From: Zygnema cylindricum
Lineage: Eukaryota; Streptophyta; Zygnematophyceae; Zygnematales; Zygnemataceae
DNA: 64,000 bases
Reading direction: 5' to 3'
NCBI GenBank assembly: GCA_037447655.1
Contig: JBBHKE010001905.1
Span: 1 to 64,000 of the forward strand
Under the pieces are notes generated by a model. It was not told where the DNA came from. It searched no databases and saw only the letters and a list, made by a program, of their open reading frames with translations. Below are positions 41,900-53,000 of the stretch, piece after piece (within the stretch, counting starts at the first letter, position 1; every line of letters begins with the position of its first letter). Both the position numbers and the translations under genes were made by a program.

Positions 41900-43185
41900 G
41901 GAGGAGAAGATAGAGGAGTTTCAGGTATCCTTAAACTGATTTCAGATTCAGGGGAGATCTAAGACACAAGATTCAAGGGAGATCCAAGACACAGTCAATC
42001 CATCGGAAACGTCAAATTCCTATGGACTTTGAGGAGATAGAAGAGGAGGGATTAGAACCGTCTTCATGGATAGGGGAGCTAATGAGACAGTAAGGAGAAA
42101 TCCAAGACTTCCCTCCATCCCAACATCGGAGTTAGAGAGAGGGAGAAAGAGCAGCAAAAGGATCCACGAAAAAAAGGCGGCTCACAAGGTTATTAAGTTA
42201 TCTCTCCGAAATGAGCCTCAGTCTTACTCGGAGGCAGTAAACAGTCTGGAGAAAGACTGATGGATTAGAGCCATAAATGATGAGATGGCCTCTATCATGG
42301 AAGCAAATACTTGGGAACTATTGGACTGTCCTCCTGTCAGAAAATATATTGGCTGTAAATGGGTGATTAAACTAAAACTGAACCCAGATAATACTATTGA
42401 GAGATATAAGGTTTGTTTGGTAGCAAAGGGGTTCACCCAAAAAGAGGGGATTGACTTTGAAGAGACTTTTGCTCCAGTTGTTTTGTTTCTATCAGTAAGG
42501 ATTCTCCTCAGTCTAGCAGCAACGGAAGACATGGAAATTAATTTGATGGATATTAAGACCGCATTTCTCAATGGTTAGTTAGAGGAAGAAATTTTCATGC
42601 GGCAACTAGAGGGGTTCGTGAAGAATGGGGAAAAGAGCAAAGTCTGCACGCTCATAAAGTCATTGTATGGACTTAAGCAGGCTCACTGATAGTGGAACAA
42701 GAAACTAGATGAGTTTCTCACTGGTCTTAGAGAAATCCGGATCAGCTCTGACCATTCTATCTATAGGTTCGAATATGAGAATGGTGTCATTTTTATTGCA
42801 ATTTATGTGGATGATCTGCTTATGTTGAGTAAATCTTTGGAAAATATTAATATGCTAAAGAAAGATCTTAGAAACAGATTTGATATGAAAGATTGAGGTG
42901 AGGCAAGATATATTTTGGGGATCCAAATGGAAAAAGATAGGGGGAAAAGGATTTTCACACTTACTCTGAAAGAAACAATAGGTAATATGTTTGAGAAATT
43001 CCAAATGGAAAAAGCTAACAGTTGTACCACTCCCACGGCCTTGAAAAAAGTAAGTGATGGGAATGTAGAAGGAGGAGTGATGATCTTAGACGATCAGATG
43101 AGTCCACAAGAGATAGAGTTTATGAAGTCTATCCCTTATAGATAGATCGTAGGAAGTTTGATCTATTTCATGAACTGTAAAGTGG
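41900..43185 (+). pseudogene. Copia reverse transcriptase fragment F
   Basis: Encodes a copia RT closely related to that of element A: SLRNEPQSYSEAVNS, CKWVIKLKLNPDNTIERY, VAKGFTQKEGIDFEETFAPV, MDIKTAFLNG and an intact active site FIAIYVDDLL near 42795-42820, then ILGIQMEKDRGK and the start of RNase H (SIPYR, VGSLIYFMNC). About five stops are present. It stops abruptly at about 43185; no LTR is attached on either side. Confidence 0.8.
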
Positions 43186-43712
43186 GTAAGTTAATAATTA
43201 TCTGGAGGCTTCCTTAAATCTGTAGTCCATAGAGGACAAAGAATTGCATCGCCCCCATGGCTGGTTCCGATACACTATCAGCCACCTGATTTCCCTTAAG
43301 CTTCTACAAAGTTTGAAGTCAGTTTGTTTCTCATTGGTTAAGGATGTATCTTTGGCGAATCATGGAAAATTCACTGTATCCTTGCCCGTTATAACTTTCT
43401 CCTTTATTTCGCTGTGAATGAATTGGTTGTACATTTTCATGGCAGCCTACGAGATGTCTTTGGCCTAGGGATTGATATCATGGATTCCCTAGCTTGCTAT
43501 CCAATTCTCCAAAACATCCTGCCTTGTGGGTCCAAAAGTTTTTTGGACAACAATGTCATATTTAGTGGGCATAGTCGGTAGATCCTTACTTGAAAAATTG
43601 TCTTTTGGCAGAGATTGGAAAGACGATTGACGAGATTGTGTAGCCTCTCATTCTTTAAGAACTTGAAAACTGTGAATTCCTTGATGTCATACTCATTTCT
43701 CTTAGAGTAAAG
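43186..43712. other. Unassigned sequence between fragment F and element C
   Basis: No known domain. Short minus-strand frames (for example VFKFLKNERLHNLVNRLSN) are not recognisable. It could be the internal part of another unlisted repeat. Confidence 0.35.
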
Positions 43713-44498
43713 TGTTGTTTTTCGAAACCTTTAGTCATCTCTATTCCTTGTGTGTGAGGGAGAGGTATAGGACTTAGTAGCTAAGGGTGCAATTTGAGTT
43801 TTTGGAAACTTGAATTAGTGTAGCTTCGTTGGGAGTACACAATTTCAGTTCACTCCCATTACACGTGTCAGTTCGCAGGAAAGTCATTTTTCTATGATCC
43901 GTTTGTTGGTCCGCGGATTAACGTGAGGACCGGAGCTACACGTGGAAAATTATATTATCTGGTAAACAAATATACGGACGGCGGACAAAGACCGCCGTCA
44001 TAATGGGGACAAAAGTTGACTGTACACATTATTGTTTGACGTGGCGGTCAGTTTTTCTATGTAGCTGTAAATACCTAGTGCCGTAGACAGTTGTCGTTTT
44101 ATGTGTTAGTTTTTAGTGTAGACAATTTACCACACTATCACTTGAATGAGGTAGTCCAGCTAGGTTCACTTGTATATGTGTAGGACTTAGGTTTTTGAGG
44201 AAGGATCTTTTTGTAGTGAAAAAAACTTTGAATGCAGGTTTTGTGTGTTTTTGATTTAATAGATCTTTTAGATCCATGGGGAGAATATTGTAAAATTATG
44301 CATGTGTGTTTTTTTTCATATTGTTTGTATTGCCACTGATTTGTAATTCTAGTGTCTGTCTCGTCTGTGCGTAACTTCATTGTGAAGTTGTGTATATACT
44401 GGTTTTCTATGAAAGCTTTCTCTCTATATTTTATTTTACATCGTGACAACTACTGCAGCCTCTTCTTCTTCTATGGATGAGGCTGTTACAAACCAACA
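43713..44498 (+). repeat. 5' LTR of element C
   Basis: 786 bp, homologous to 58631-59421 along the whole length (acctttagtc, cgtttgacgtggc-type blocks, ttgtgtgtttttgatttaat). Confidence 0.8.
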
Positions 44499-45450
44499 AG
44501 TCACTGGCCTGCCCTCACGCATTCATGTTTTTGTTGGCATGAAATATTTATATTGGGAAAATTTAGTTTAATCATACCTTAGTGAAATTATTTGATGTGG
44601 TCCCTAGATACTTGCCGAAAATTGGTCCAATTTTTGAAAGCAAAAATGAAAGTGCTTTCAAATGTTAAAATTGCTTATTTCTAAAGATCTTCACATGACT
44701 CATAACACTAACTAAAGCATCAGATTTATGGAAAGCTTTAAAAGAGACATGTGAAAGCTAATGAGAAGAATGAAGTGATCACTGCCGATAAGATTTGGGA
44801 ATATAAATATACCGGTGGGGATATGACACAGTATTGTAACGTTCTTAGACTCTTGCTATCATAAAATGCATGTTCAAGGGGGATATTCCCCCCATATCAT
44901 CAGGAAATGTTATTTATGATGGGGCTTCTTGTGGAATATAAAGGAGCCTCCGATAATTTGAGAAAATTTGAGAAAGGTAAATGGAATATATCTATTGCCC
45001 AAGAGTCTGTCCTAGAAGAGGAGGCAACTAAGTAAGCATTAAACAATGGAAAATCAACAGTAGTATATAATGCTCAGTCACAAAAGCAGCACAAATTATC
45101 CGGGAATCCAAATTTTAATCAAAATCAATGTTTACACAATCTGATAAGTGTGTTTACTACTATGGCAGTGGTCATGTATTTCGGCAATGTCCTACCTTTA
45201 TAAAAGCGTGTGAAATAGGTGTATATTGGGCGGGATGGCGAGTACGTGGAGTTTTTTCACAACAAAAACCATCGATTAAAGTGTAGCAATTTTTGCGGAA
45301 GACGACAAAACAAAGGAGGGGCTTCAAGAGGAAACATCATATAATGTCAGATTTCCACAATTTGACGATTATGAGTTCTTTGCTCTTGCCAAATATCTCA
45401 TGGAGGGAGACCAAGATCCCATCTGGATTAAGTATCCTGGGAGCTCATCT
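44499..45450 (+). pseudogene. Degraded Gag of element C
   Basis: Starts with VFVGMKYLYWENLV, the Gag N-terminal pattern, and has a damaged zinc knuckle near 45148-45190 (GSGHVFRQC; one cysteine replaced). A late stretch (FAEDDKTKEG, YEFFALAKYLMEGDQ) leads to the protease. Stops throughout. The sequence after the LTR (agtcactggcctgccc) is at best a mutated primer-binding site. Confidence 0.65.
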
Positions 45451-46566
45451 TGTTGTCCGTAGCCTATTTCAGCCATGGACTACTCTCGGAAGCACAATAG
45501 TGTTCCCTCAAACAGCTGTGTTTCAGACAGCACAGATTGCTCTAGAAACATTAAAATCCCCTCAAACTGCTCCAATATGCAGTGTGCTATAGACAATGTA
45601 AACTCCCAAAGTCACAGCCTAATCCACTAAGGAACTTGGAAGATAAAAGCTTTAGAGTTTCCTAAAAACAACTGACAGCTTTACAAACTAACCACTTTGA
45701 CTTCTCACATAATCTTACAAAGAAAACAAAATAGACTGAAACTTCACACACATACATATTCTATAACATATAAAAACTTCACAAAGTATCACATTAAAAC
45801 ACCAAACAGGGTGATCACACTAACAGGTCAAAGATGCAGAAAACAGTCTGCCATAGCTTTGATAAATATGATTGTGATAATCAAAATATTCTAAGTCCTA
45901 CAAGTTATACTCAAAGAGTTCACTACTAAATGTACTGAGGCATACCAGCCGTACAGTATCTACCATCTACCTAAACTATTGTAAGTATACCTGAATAGTT
46001 CGAGGTATGTCAGACTGAACAAATCTACACTAATAAAGTAATTAGCATAAAGACAAACCTATGTTGTACAAAATATATACACCGACATCTCCACAATCTT
46101 CCTACGTCAAAAACCAAGCTACCACTAAGCAACCACTAAAAAAATATCATTACTCAGAATCTATACTAGTCATATTATCCGCAGGTGCATCAGTTGCGTT
46201 GTCCGTATAGATCATATCAAATTAACCGCAATTTTTTTGACTTGTCTGCGTTGCAGCTGATCAGTATTGGCAGCGTGTATTCATCCAGAATAACCGCAGC
46301 TGCGTTGTATTGTCTGCGACGCGGCTGCGCCGTACTGGCAGCGCCTATTTCAACATTTTGTTTATTCCACATTGGATCGCTTCACCATCCGCTGTCCATT
46401 TGTCAATGCTTGTTCACACCACTCAATGAGTCTTTTACTTCACTTTAATTATATCCGTACGTTCGCTCCCCCAATCCGTGAATCAATTTGAACCTCGATT
46501 TTAAATCTAATTAGTACTTCCGCACGAACTGTTGCTTAAGCACGAAAATGACTTTTTAAGACAACA
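45451..46566 (-). repeat. LTR of B2 (3' copy on minus strand)
   Basis: 1116 bp, from TGTTGTCCGTAGCC to acaaca, next to a purine-rich tract (complement of ctcccccaaaaatt). Confidence 0.85.
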
Positions 46567-47639
46567 CTCCCCCAAAAATTTAGTTTCGTGCACCCGGAAG
46601 AATATGCACCGTGTAACGTTATGCTGCGCTAGTTTGACATCGCAGCGCTGTATGAATAGAATATGCAGTGTGTACTGCTATGTTGCCATGTTTCGCTAAT
46701 TTGACATCGCAACCCTAGCAGCTGCTCCATTTAACTCTTAAATTCTTCCTCACGCCTCATCTACTGAGTACTAAAGCTTTCAAATTCAACACTCCCCTAA
46801 AGCTTTAGACTTAGTAGTCCACTCTTTATGCAAATATTTATACTCTAACGGAGATACATACAAAAACAAGAATGTAAAAATATTTAGGGACTAAAAATTC
46901 TCTTTCACAACCTCCACTACTCATCATTCAAAAATTTAGGAAGACTTACACATCATCAATGCTTATGCTGACGTCGTCATTTCCCATCTTACGCCTTTTT
47001 GAAAATTACTTGGAAAATTCGTTCTATAACAGCTCCCTCTCTGCCATAAACGCCAAATTGTCCCTTCACTAATGCTATAACACTCTTCAATAAATCCGAA
47101 TTTCCACTCGTAATCGTCACTTAGCCATGTTATCAGATTTGTTGAAAATCTATTTTCTACACACTTTTATCAAACAATTGCTGCACATTCTCCCCTGTTA
47201 CATACTTCCACGCCATCCATTTCCTTAGATATATGTTACTGACGCTACTGTACCAAATTCTAATAAAATTTCCCGATAAGTCGCTCAAGTATCCATATTT
47301 TCCCGTTACATATTCTCTGAGTGTTCCCGGTTGCGTTCTTCGGTGTGATCGATTTTGTAACTTTTTTCTTCTCCAACCGTTTTTTTGCAATCTGTCTCTT
47401 TTTCTAGTTTTCTTATTGCTTCTTCATCTGTTCATAGACTTTGTATTTTTTCCATGGTTTCCCTTCCCATTACCTCTATAAAGTGTAGTTTTCCTCACTA
47501 ATTTTGGGTCTTTTTCCATAGACCAGCCACTTCTCTTAAGTGTATGTATTTTCAATACATTAATTTTGACTCTCTTTTTAATTAGTTGCTCTTTCCTCTT
47601 CCTATTATTCTTCTTATTTTCCATATTCCTCCAAATTTA

Positions 47640-48653
47640 TGACTTTTTCTGCTCCTATGAACCTTCTTCCTTAGCCTCAATTTCTAAGCACTTTTGTCGG
47701 TTTTTCCTTGAGTTCAATAATTTTTAAACCCACAGTAGTTTCCACTTCTAATTTTAAGTCCCCATTTTGTGTAAATTCACTCTTCTTATCTCATTATCTT
47801 GTTTTTCCTTTTCTCTAAGTTTTGTTTTCATTTTAGTGTTCTCTTTTTTTTATGAATATTCTTCAACCAATTTTAAAATTACTTCTTTAACTTCCCTTAC
47901 TTCAGGAATCTCTTCTCCCTCTACGTCATTCTCACACACCAATTTATCACAAGAATAAGTCACACATACCGAGTCTTAATCACTCTCTTCTTTTTCCTCA
48001 CTATTTTCAGTGATAACAATTTTTTCAGTTTCTTCCGCTTACATGTGCCCTTCACTTCCTTTGACTTCTCTTGTTGTAGTTGCCTCTCCCATTAGTAAGT
48101 TTGTGTCACTCACCAATCTGTTATAAGAAATATTGACAATAACCGGATACTTTTGTGTCACCTATTTCTCCTCATTCCGAACAACACAAAATGTCAGTAA
48201 ATAAATAAATTCGTCAAACACGGTGTATGCTTTTTGTCATCTGTCGAGTCTTGTCTCTCACTCACGAAAGCACTTGATTCCCTTTTTGTTGGGGGTCAAA
48301 CAAGGTTGTTGTCCCATCCATCTATGTAATTCCCTGTAACACATGCACTTTTATACGATGGACATACCGTGAAGGTATGTCCTACACATGCACTTTTATA
48401 CAATGGATATAACCTGAAGGTATGTCCTAAATCATTACAATAAAAACAATTCTTAAACTGATCTTTGAACGCACTATTACCTTTTATCTTTTGAAACTAA
48501 GACTTAGACTCCTTTATATTCCTTTCAGTTGATAAAACCTTTCTATTAGCCTCTTCGTCTAGAAAAACTCGTCCAACCATAGTTAAGGTCCAATCATTTT
48601 TATCAAGTAAAGTTAATCGATCTAGTGCCCTCTTATATTTTTTAGGTAGACTT
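47640..48653 (-). pseudogene. Degraded Gag of B2, C-terminal part
   Basis: The minus strand encodes the zinc knuckle region near 48340-48450 (NDLGHTF), duplicated in tandem by about 51 bp (the aggacataccttcaggtat block occurs twice), then a charged tail. It is cut at 48653 by B3; the N-terminal part continues at 52569. Confidence 0.65.
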
Positions 48654-49797
48654 TGTTGTCCATAGCCATTTCTAGCCATGGATTCACCCTAGGAAGCACC
48701 ACAGACTACCCTAAAAACAACGTACTTTGGATACACACAGAATTCAACAGATTTAACAAAACAAGCTGAAACTACATTTACAGATATTATCTAGGATATA
48801 AAATGACCTCACAAAGTTTCAGACAAAAATAATAAACAGATTGATCACATCATCTAGTGAAAGTTGCAGAAAAACAGTCTGAACTTTGATCAGACAGACT
48901 AACTTCACAATGAAGTAAAACACAGTCCAGGCACACAATAGACCTGAAAATATGTGATAATATTAAAAATATAAATAGGAACAAACATGCAGAATTTTAG
49001 ATAATTTCGCTAACAGATCTGAGAGTAATCCTCAGATAAAATTACCAAAAATAACCATAAACAGTTTTTGGTTCAAAAAGTTCCTATGTCCTAAAATGAC
49101 GAAGTCCTACAAATATATACAAGAGCTTACTGCTGAATGTACGGAGACATATCAGCGGTACGCTATCTACCAGCTACCTCTATTAATGTAGGTATACCTG
49201 AATGCTTCAAGGTATGTCAAAGTGAGTAAATCTACACTAATAATTAATTCACAAAAAGACACATCAATGTTCAACCAAATATTTACATCGACGCTTCCGT
49301 GAAATCCGCGTACTGAGTATCAACTTGATTAGTCACTTGAGGACGAAACCACGTCATGAACCGACATCACATACGTACGGTCCACTTGATACCACATTAT
49401 CAAAATACAATCCTTTGGAAATATCGGCGGACGCCGTCCGCCCTCCAAATGTACCACGGAACACTTGCCGAAATTAAACCGTACCGAACTTGCGTCCTTT
49501 GCAATAAATACGCCTCTCGCAAATAAAGTACACTTGTCCAAATAAGACGCTTCGTACCGGCGGCGTACATATTCAACATTTCGTAAATTTCACATCGGAT
49601 CGCTTCGCGATCCGCCGTCCATTTGTAAACGTATTATGAGCCACTCAATTAATCCCTTTAACTTACTCCCCCATTCCACAAATCCATTCGAACCTCCATT
49701 TGTACCACCACAATATTTCCGGTAATAATCTACGCACGAACCGTCGCGTGCGCACAAAATGTGGCGTAAATACGAAACTAACATTTCAAAAAAAACA
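48654..49797 (-). repeat. LTR of B3 (3' copy on minus strand)
   Basis: 1144 bp, from TGTTGTCCATAGCC to caaaaaaaaca (family end acaaca with a changed base). Confidence 0.88.
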
Positions 49798-50112
49798 CTC
49801 CCCCGAAATTGTAGTTTCGTGCACCCATAATAAAGTATGCCGCGTGTCAAATGAAACCGTACCTTTCGTTCAAATATAACCCTTGCTTCCGCTGACATCA
49901 CCACTGCTTCCGCTGACGTCGCCACTGCTCCAACTGCCTGCTGCCATGTCTTCCAAAATCCTTCCTTCCTAAACACACCATTGCTTCCACTACCTCTTTC
50001 TAGGTCTTCAAAGTAAAAACTTTCCTTCTCACACAATTTAAAAATTCAAAGTTTTAAATCAGAAATTCGTCAAAAAATTATTAAATGTAAAAGACAATTA
50101 CTTTCCCTAAAA

Positions 50113-51273
50113 TTATTTTCCACGATGCTTTCTTTTGACCATTTTCTGAACATGTTTTCTTCTACGGTTTATCTTTTTACTTCTACTTCTTTTCTTTGTT
50201 TTCTTAATAAATTTTGGTATTTTCTCAATTTTTGAACTTTTGTTCTCTTTTCCAATAATATAAACTTCCTCTCCTACTTCAATTTTTTGAACACTTTTTC
50301 TCTTTCCCTCTTTAAGTACAGTAATCTCCTCATGCAAATTATTTTCAGTTTCCACTTCTAATTGACCTTCACTCTCTCCAGCTATCCTCACTTCATTAAC
50401 CTCTTCCTCTTGTAAATCTTTATCACTCACCAATTCGTCAGCGGAAAAATTGACAAAAACCAAATCCTTTTCTGTCACCTCATTCTCCACTTCATTTTCG
50501 GTGACAGCACATGTTTCCCTTCCTTCCTCATTTTCCATATTTAGAAAAATAACAGTCGTCAAGTATACAAATTCATCAACGTGAAGTGTAGCCTTTCGTG
50601 TAGGGGGTAGAACCCGATTGTCATCCCATCCATTTCGAAAATTTCCTCTGGCACATGCACTTTTATAAAGTGGACATACTCTAAAAGTATGTCCTAAATC
50701 ATTACAATAAAAACAATTTTCTGATTTACCATTTTTTCTATTTTTCTGAAATTGTGATCTCACACCCTGAAAATTCCCCCTATTCTTTAAAGCCTCTTTG
50801 TCATCTTCTTCATCTAAAACAAATCTGATTTCTAAAGGTAAGCTCCAATCCTTTTTATCAACTTGTTTTAATCTATCTAAAGCACACCTATATTCTTTAG
50901 GTAATCCTTTCATTAACAAGAGAACCTTTTGAACATTTGTAAAGATTCCTCCTGCAATATCATTTTCTGCAAACAATCTTTGCAAACTAAGGCAATATTT
51001 CAACATGCTACCTCCAGCATATTTATATTCAAATATTTTTGTAGCACTAATCATCCAATGATACACAGAAGTCTTTTGATAAGTGCATTCTAAACACTTC
51101 CACAATTCAGCTGCACTCTTCACATCAAGGTAAATCATTACAAATTCCTTAGTCATAGATAGCTTGATAATCCTCAAGCACTCCAGGTTTTTCTCCTCCC
51201 ATTCAGCCGATGTTTCGACACATGTCCCATCCACCACATCCATAAGCTCCCTCAACTTGAAGTAGCTCTTCAT
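50113..51273 (-). CDS. Intact copia-type Gag of element B3 (386 aa)
   Basis: A capsid-like protein that would bind and package element RNA. Residues about 30-160 form the helical copia gag core (SAAELWKCLECTY, YKYAGGSM, LLLMKGLPKEYRCALDRLK). The zinc knuckle CFYCNDLGHTFRVC (C187, C190, H195, C200) is complete. An acidic region (about 245-320) and a very basic tail (RSRSKKINRRRKHVQ, about 362-376) follow. The frame is also open for a few codons upstream with FDGTEY, the usual Gag N-terminal pattern, but a TAG lies between that and the ATG, so the original start was probably further upstream. It ends in a stop before the purine tract, and no pol follows. It is the only long retroelement frame in the window without a break. 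Confidence 0.85.
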   Translation of the reverse strand: MKSYFKLRELMDVVDGTCVETSAEWEEKNLECLRIIKLSMTKEFVMIYLDVKSAAELWKCLECTYQKTSVYHWMISATKIFEYKYAGGSMLKYCLSLQRLFAENDIAGGIFTNVQKVLLLMKGLPKEYRCALDRLKQVDKKDWSLPLEIRFVLDEEDDKEALKNRGNFQGVRSQFQKNRKNGKSENCFYCNDLGHTFRVCPLYKSACARGNFRNGWDDNRVLPPTRKATLHVDEFVYLTTVIFLNMENEEGRETCAVTENEVENEVTEKDLVFVNFSADELVSDKDLQEEEVNEVRIAGESEGQLEVETENNLHEEITVLKEGKRKSVQKIEVGEEVYIIGKENKSSKIEKIPKFIKKTKKRSRSKKINRRRKHVQKMVKRKHRGK

Positions 51274-51351
51274 AATACTCCTCCAACACTAATATTCAGT
51301 TCCATCAAATATGGGTAAGTACGATTCATCCAATATGGGTAGCCATGGGCG

Positions 51352-51364
51352 TGGGCCCATAACC
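51352..51364 (-). promoter_or_regulatory. Primer-binding site of B3
   Basis: TGGGCCCATAACC on the plus strand, directly before the LTR at 51365. It is identical to the sites of A and B1 and complementary to the initiator tRNA-Met anticodon arm. Confidence 0.82.
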
Positions 51365-52563
51365 TGTTGTCCATAGCCATTTCTAGCCATGGATTCACCC
51401 TAGGAAGCACCACAGACTACCCTAAAAACAATGTACTTTGGATACACACAGAATTCAACAGAATTAACAAAACAAGCTGAAACTACATTTACAGATATTA
51501 TCTAGGATATAAAATGACCTCACAAAGTTTTTGACAAAAATAATAAACAGATTGATCACATCATCTAGTCAAAGTTGCAGAAAAACAGTCTGCCAGAACT
51601 TTGATCAGACATACTAACTTCACAATGAAGTAAAACACAGACCAGGCACACAATAGACCTGAAAATCGGTGATAATATTAAAAATATAAATAGGAACAAA
51701 CATGCAGACCTGAAAATCTGTGATAATATTAAAAATATAAATAGGAACAAACATGCAAAATTTCAGATAATTTCGCTAGTAGATCTAAGAGTAATCCTCA
51801 AATAAAATAACCAAAAATAACCATAAACAATTTTTGGTCCAAAAAGTTCCTATGTCCTAAAATGACGAAGACCTACAAATATATACAAGAGCTTACTGCT
51901 GAATGTACAGAGGCATATCAGCGGTACGCTATCTATTAGCTACCTTTATTAATGTAGGTATACTTTAATACTTCAAGGTATGTCAAAGTGAGTAAATCTA
52001 CACTAATAATTAATTCACAAAAAGACACATCAATGTTCAACCAAATATTTACATCGACGCTTCCGTGAAATCCGCGTACTGAGTATCAACTTGATTAGTC
52101 ACTTTAGGACGAAACCACTTCATGAACCGACATCACATACGTACGGTCCACTTGATACCACATTATCAAAATACAATCCTTTGGAAATATCGGCGGACGC
52201 AGTCCGCCCTCCAAATGTACCACGGAACTCTTGCCGAAATTAAACAGTACCGAACTTGCGTCCTTTGCAATAAATACGCCTCTCACAAATAAAGTACACC
52301 TGTCCAAATAAGACGCTTCGTACCGGCGGCGTAGATATTCAACATTTCGTAAATTTCACATCGGATCGCTTCGCGATCTGCCGTCCATTTGTAAACGTAT
52401 TCCGAGCCACTCAATTAATCCCTTTAACTTACTCCCCCAATCCACAAATCCATTCGAACCTCCATTTGTACCACCACAATATTTCCGGTAATAATCTACG
52501 CACGAACCGTCGCGTGCGCACAAAATGTGGCGTAAGTACGAAACTAACATTTCAAAAACAACA
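51365..52563 (-). repeat. LTR of B3 (5' copy on minus strand)
   Basis: 1199 bp. It is about 50 bp longer than its partner because a block (gcagacctgaaaatctgtga...) is tandemly duplicated at about 51650-51760. Confidence 0.88.
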
Positions 52564-52568
52564 GACTT

Positions 52569-52985
52569 CTCATTAACAAGATAGCTTGTTGAGCATCTGT
52601 AAAGTTTCCTCCTGCCAAAACATCTTTTGCAAATAATACTTCTAAGTCAATACACGGTTTCTCCATACTACCTCCTACATACATGTCTTCCACTATTTTG
52701 GTAACATTGCTAAGCCAATGATATAAAGACGTCTTTGCATACATACATTCTAAGCACTTCAATAATTCAGCTGCCCTAATAAAACTTAGGTATGACATTG
52801 CCAAATCCTCAGTCAAGGAGTTCTTGATAACCCTTAAACATTCATGATTTTTCCTTTTCCATCCATTTGATGTTTCGGCCAAGGTATCATCCACCACATC
52901 CATTAGCTCCATCATCTCGAAGTTGCTCTCCAGCGCTCACTTCCAGAGGTGATATTTTGATCCATCAATTATCGATAGCCATGGG
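52569..52985 (-). pseudogene. Degraded Gag of B2, N-terminal part
   Basis: Minus-strand frame 52544-52915 reads MMELMDVVDDTLAETS, AAELLKCLECMYAKTS and VLFAKDVLAGGNF, collinear with B3 Gag residues 10-125. It runs to the TSD of B3 and is continued at 48653. Confidence 0.75.
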
Positions 52986-53000
52986 TGAGGGCCCATAACC

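Larger units (their letters stand above)
48654..52563 (-). mobile_element. Gag-only LTR retrotransposon B3 with intact Gag, nested in B2
   Basis: LTRs at 48654-49797 and 51365-52563 look very similar by eye, so it is probably the youngest insertion here. The TSD GACTT is perfect (48649-48653, 52564-52568). B1 shows the uninterrupted version of the target (aggtaggcttctcattaa near 8863). The internal region is only 1567 bp and holds one long open frame (Gag, 50113-51273, minus). The primer-binding site is 51352-51364; the purine-rich tract is the complement of ctcccccgaaat at 49798. There is no protease, integrase, RT or RNase H, so movement would need enzymes supplied in trans. Confidence 0.9.
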
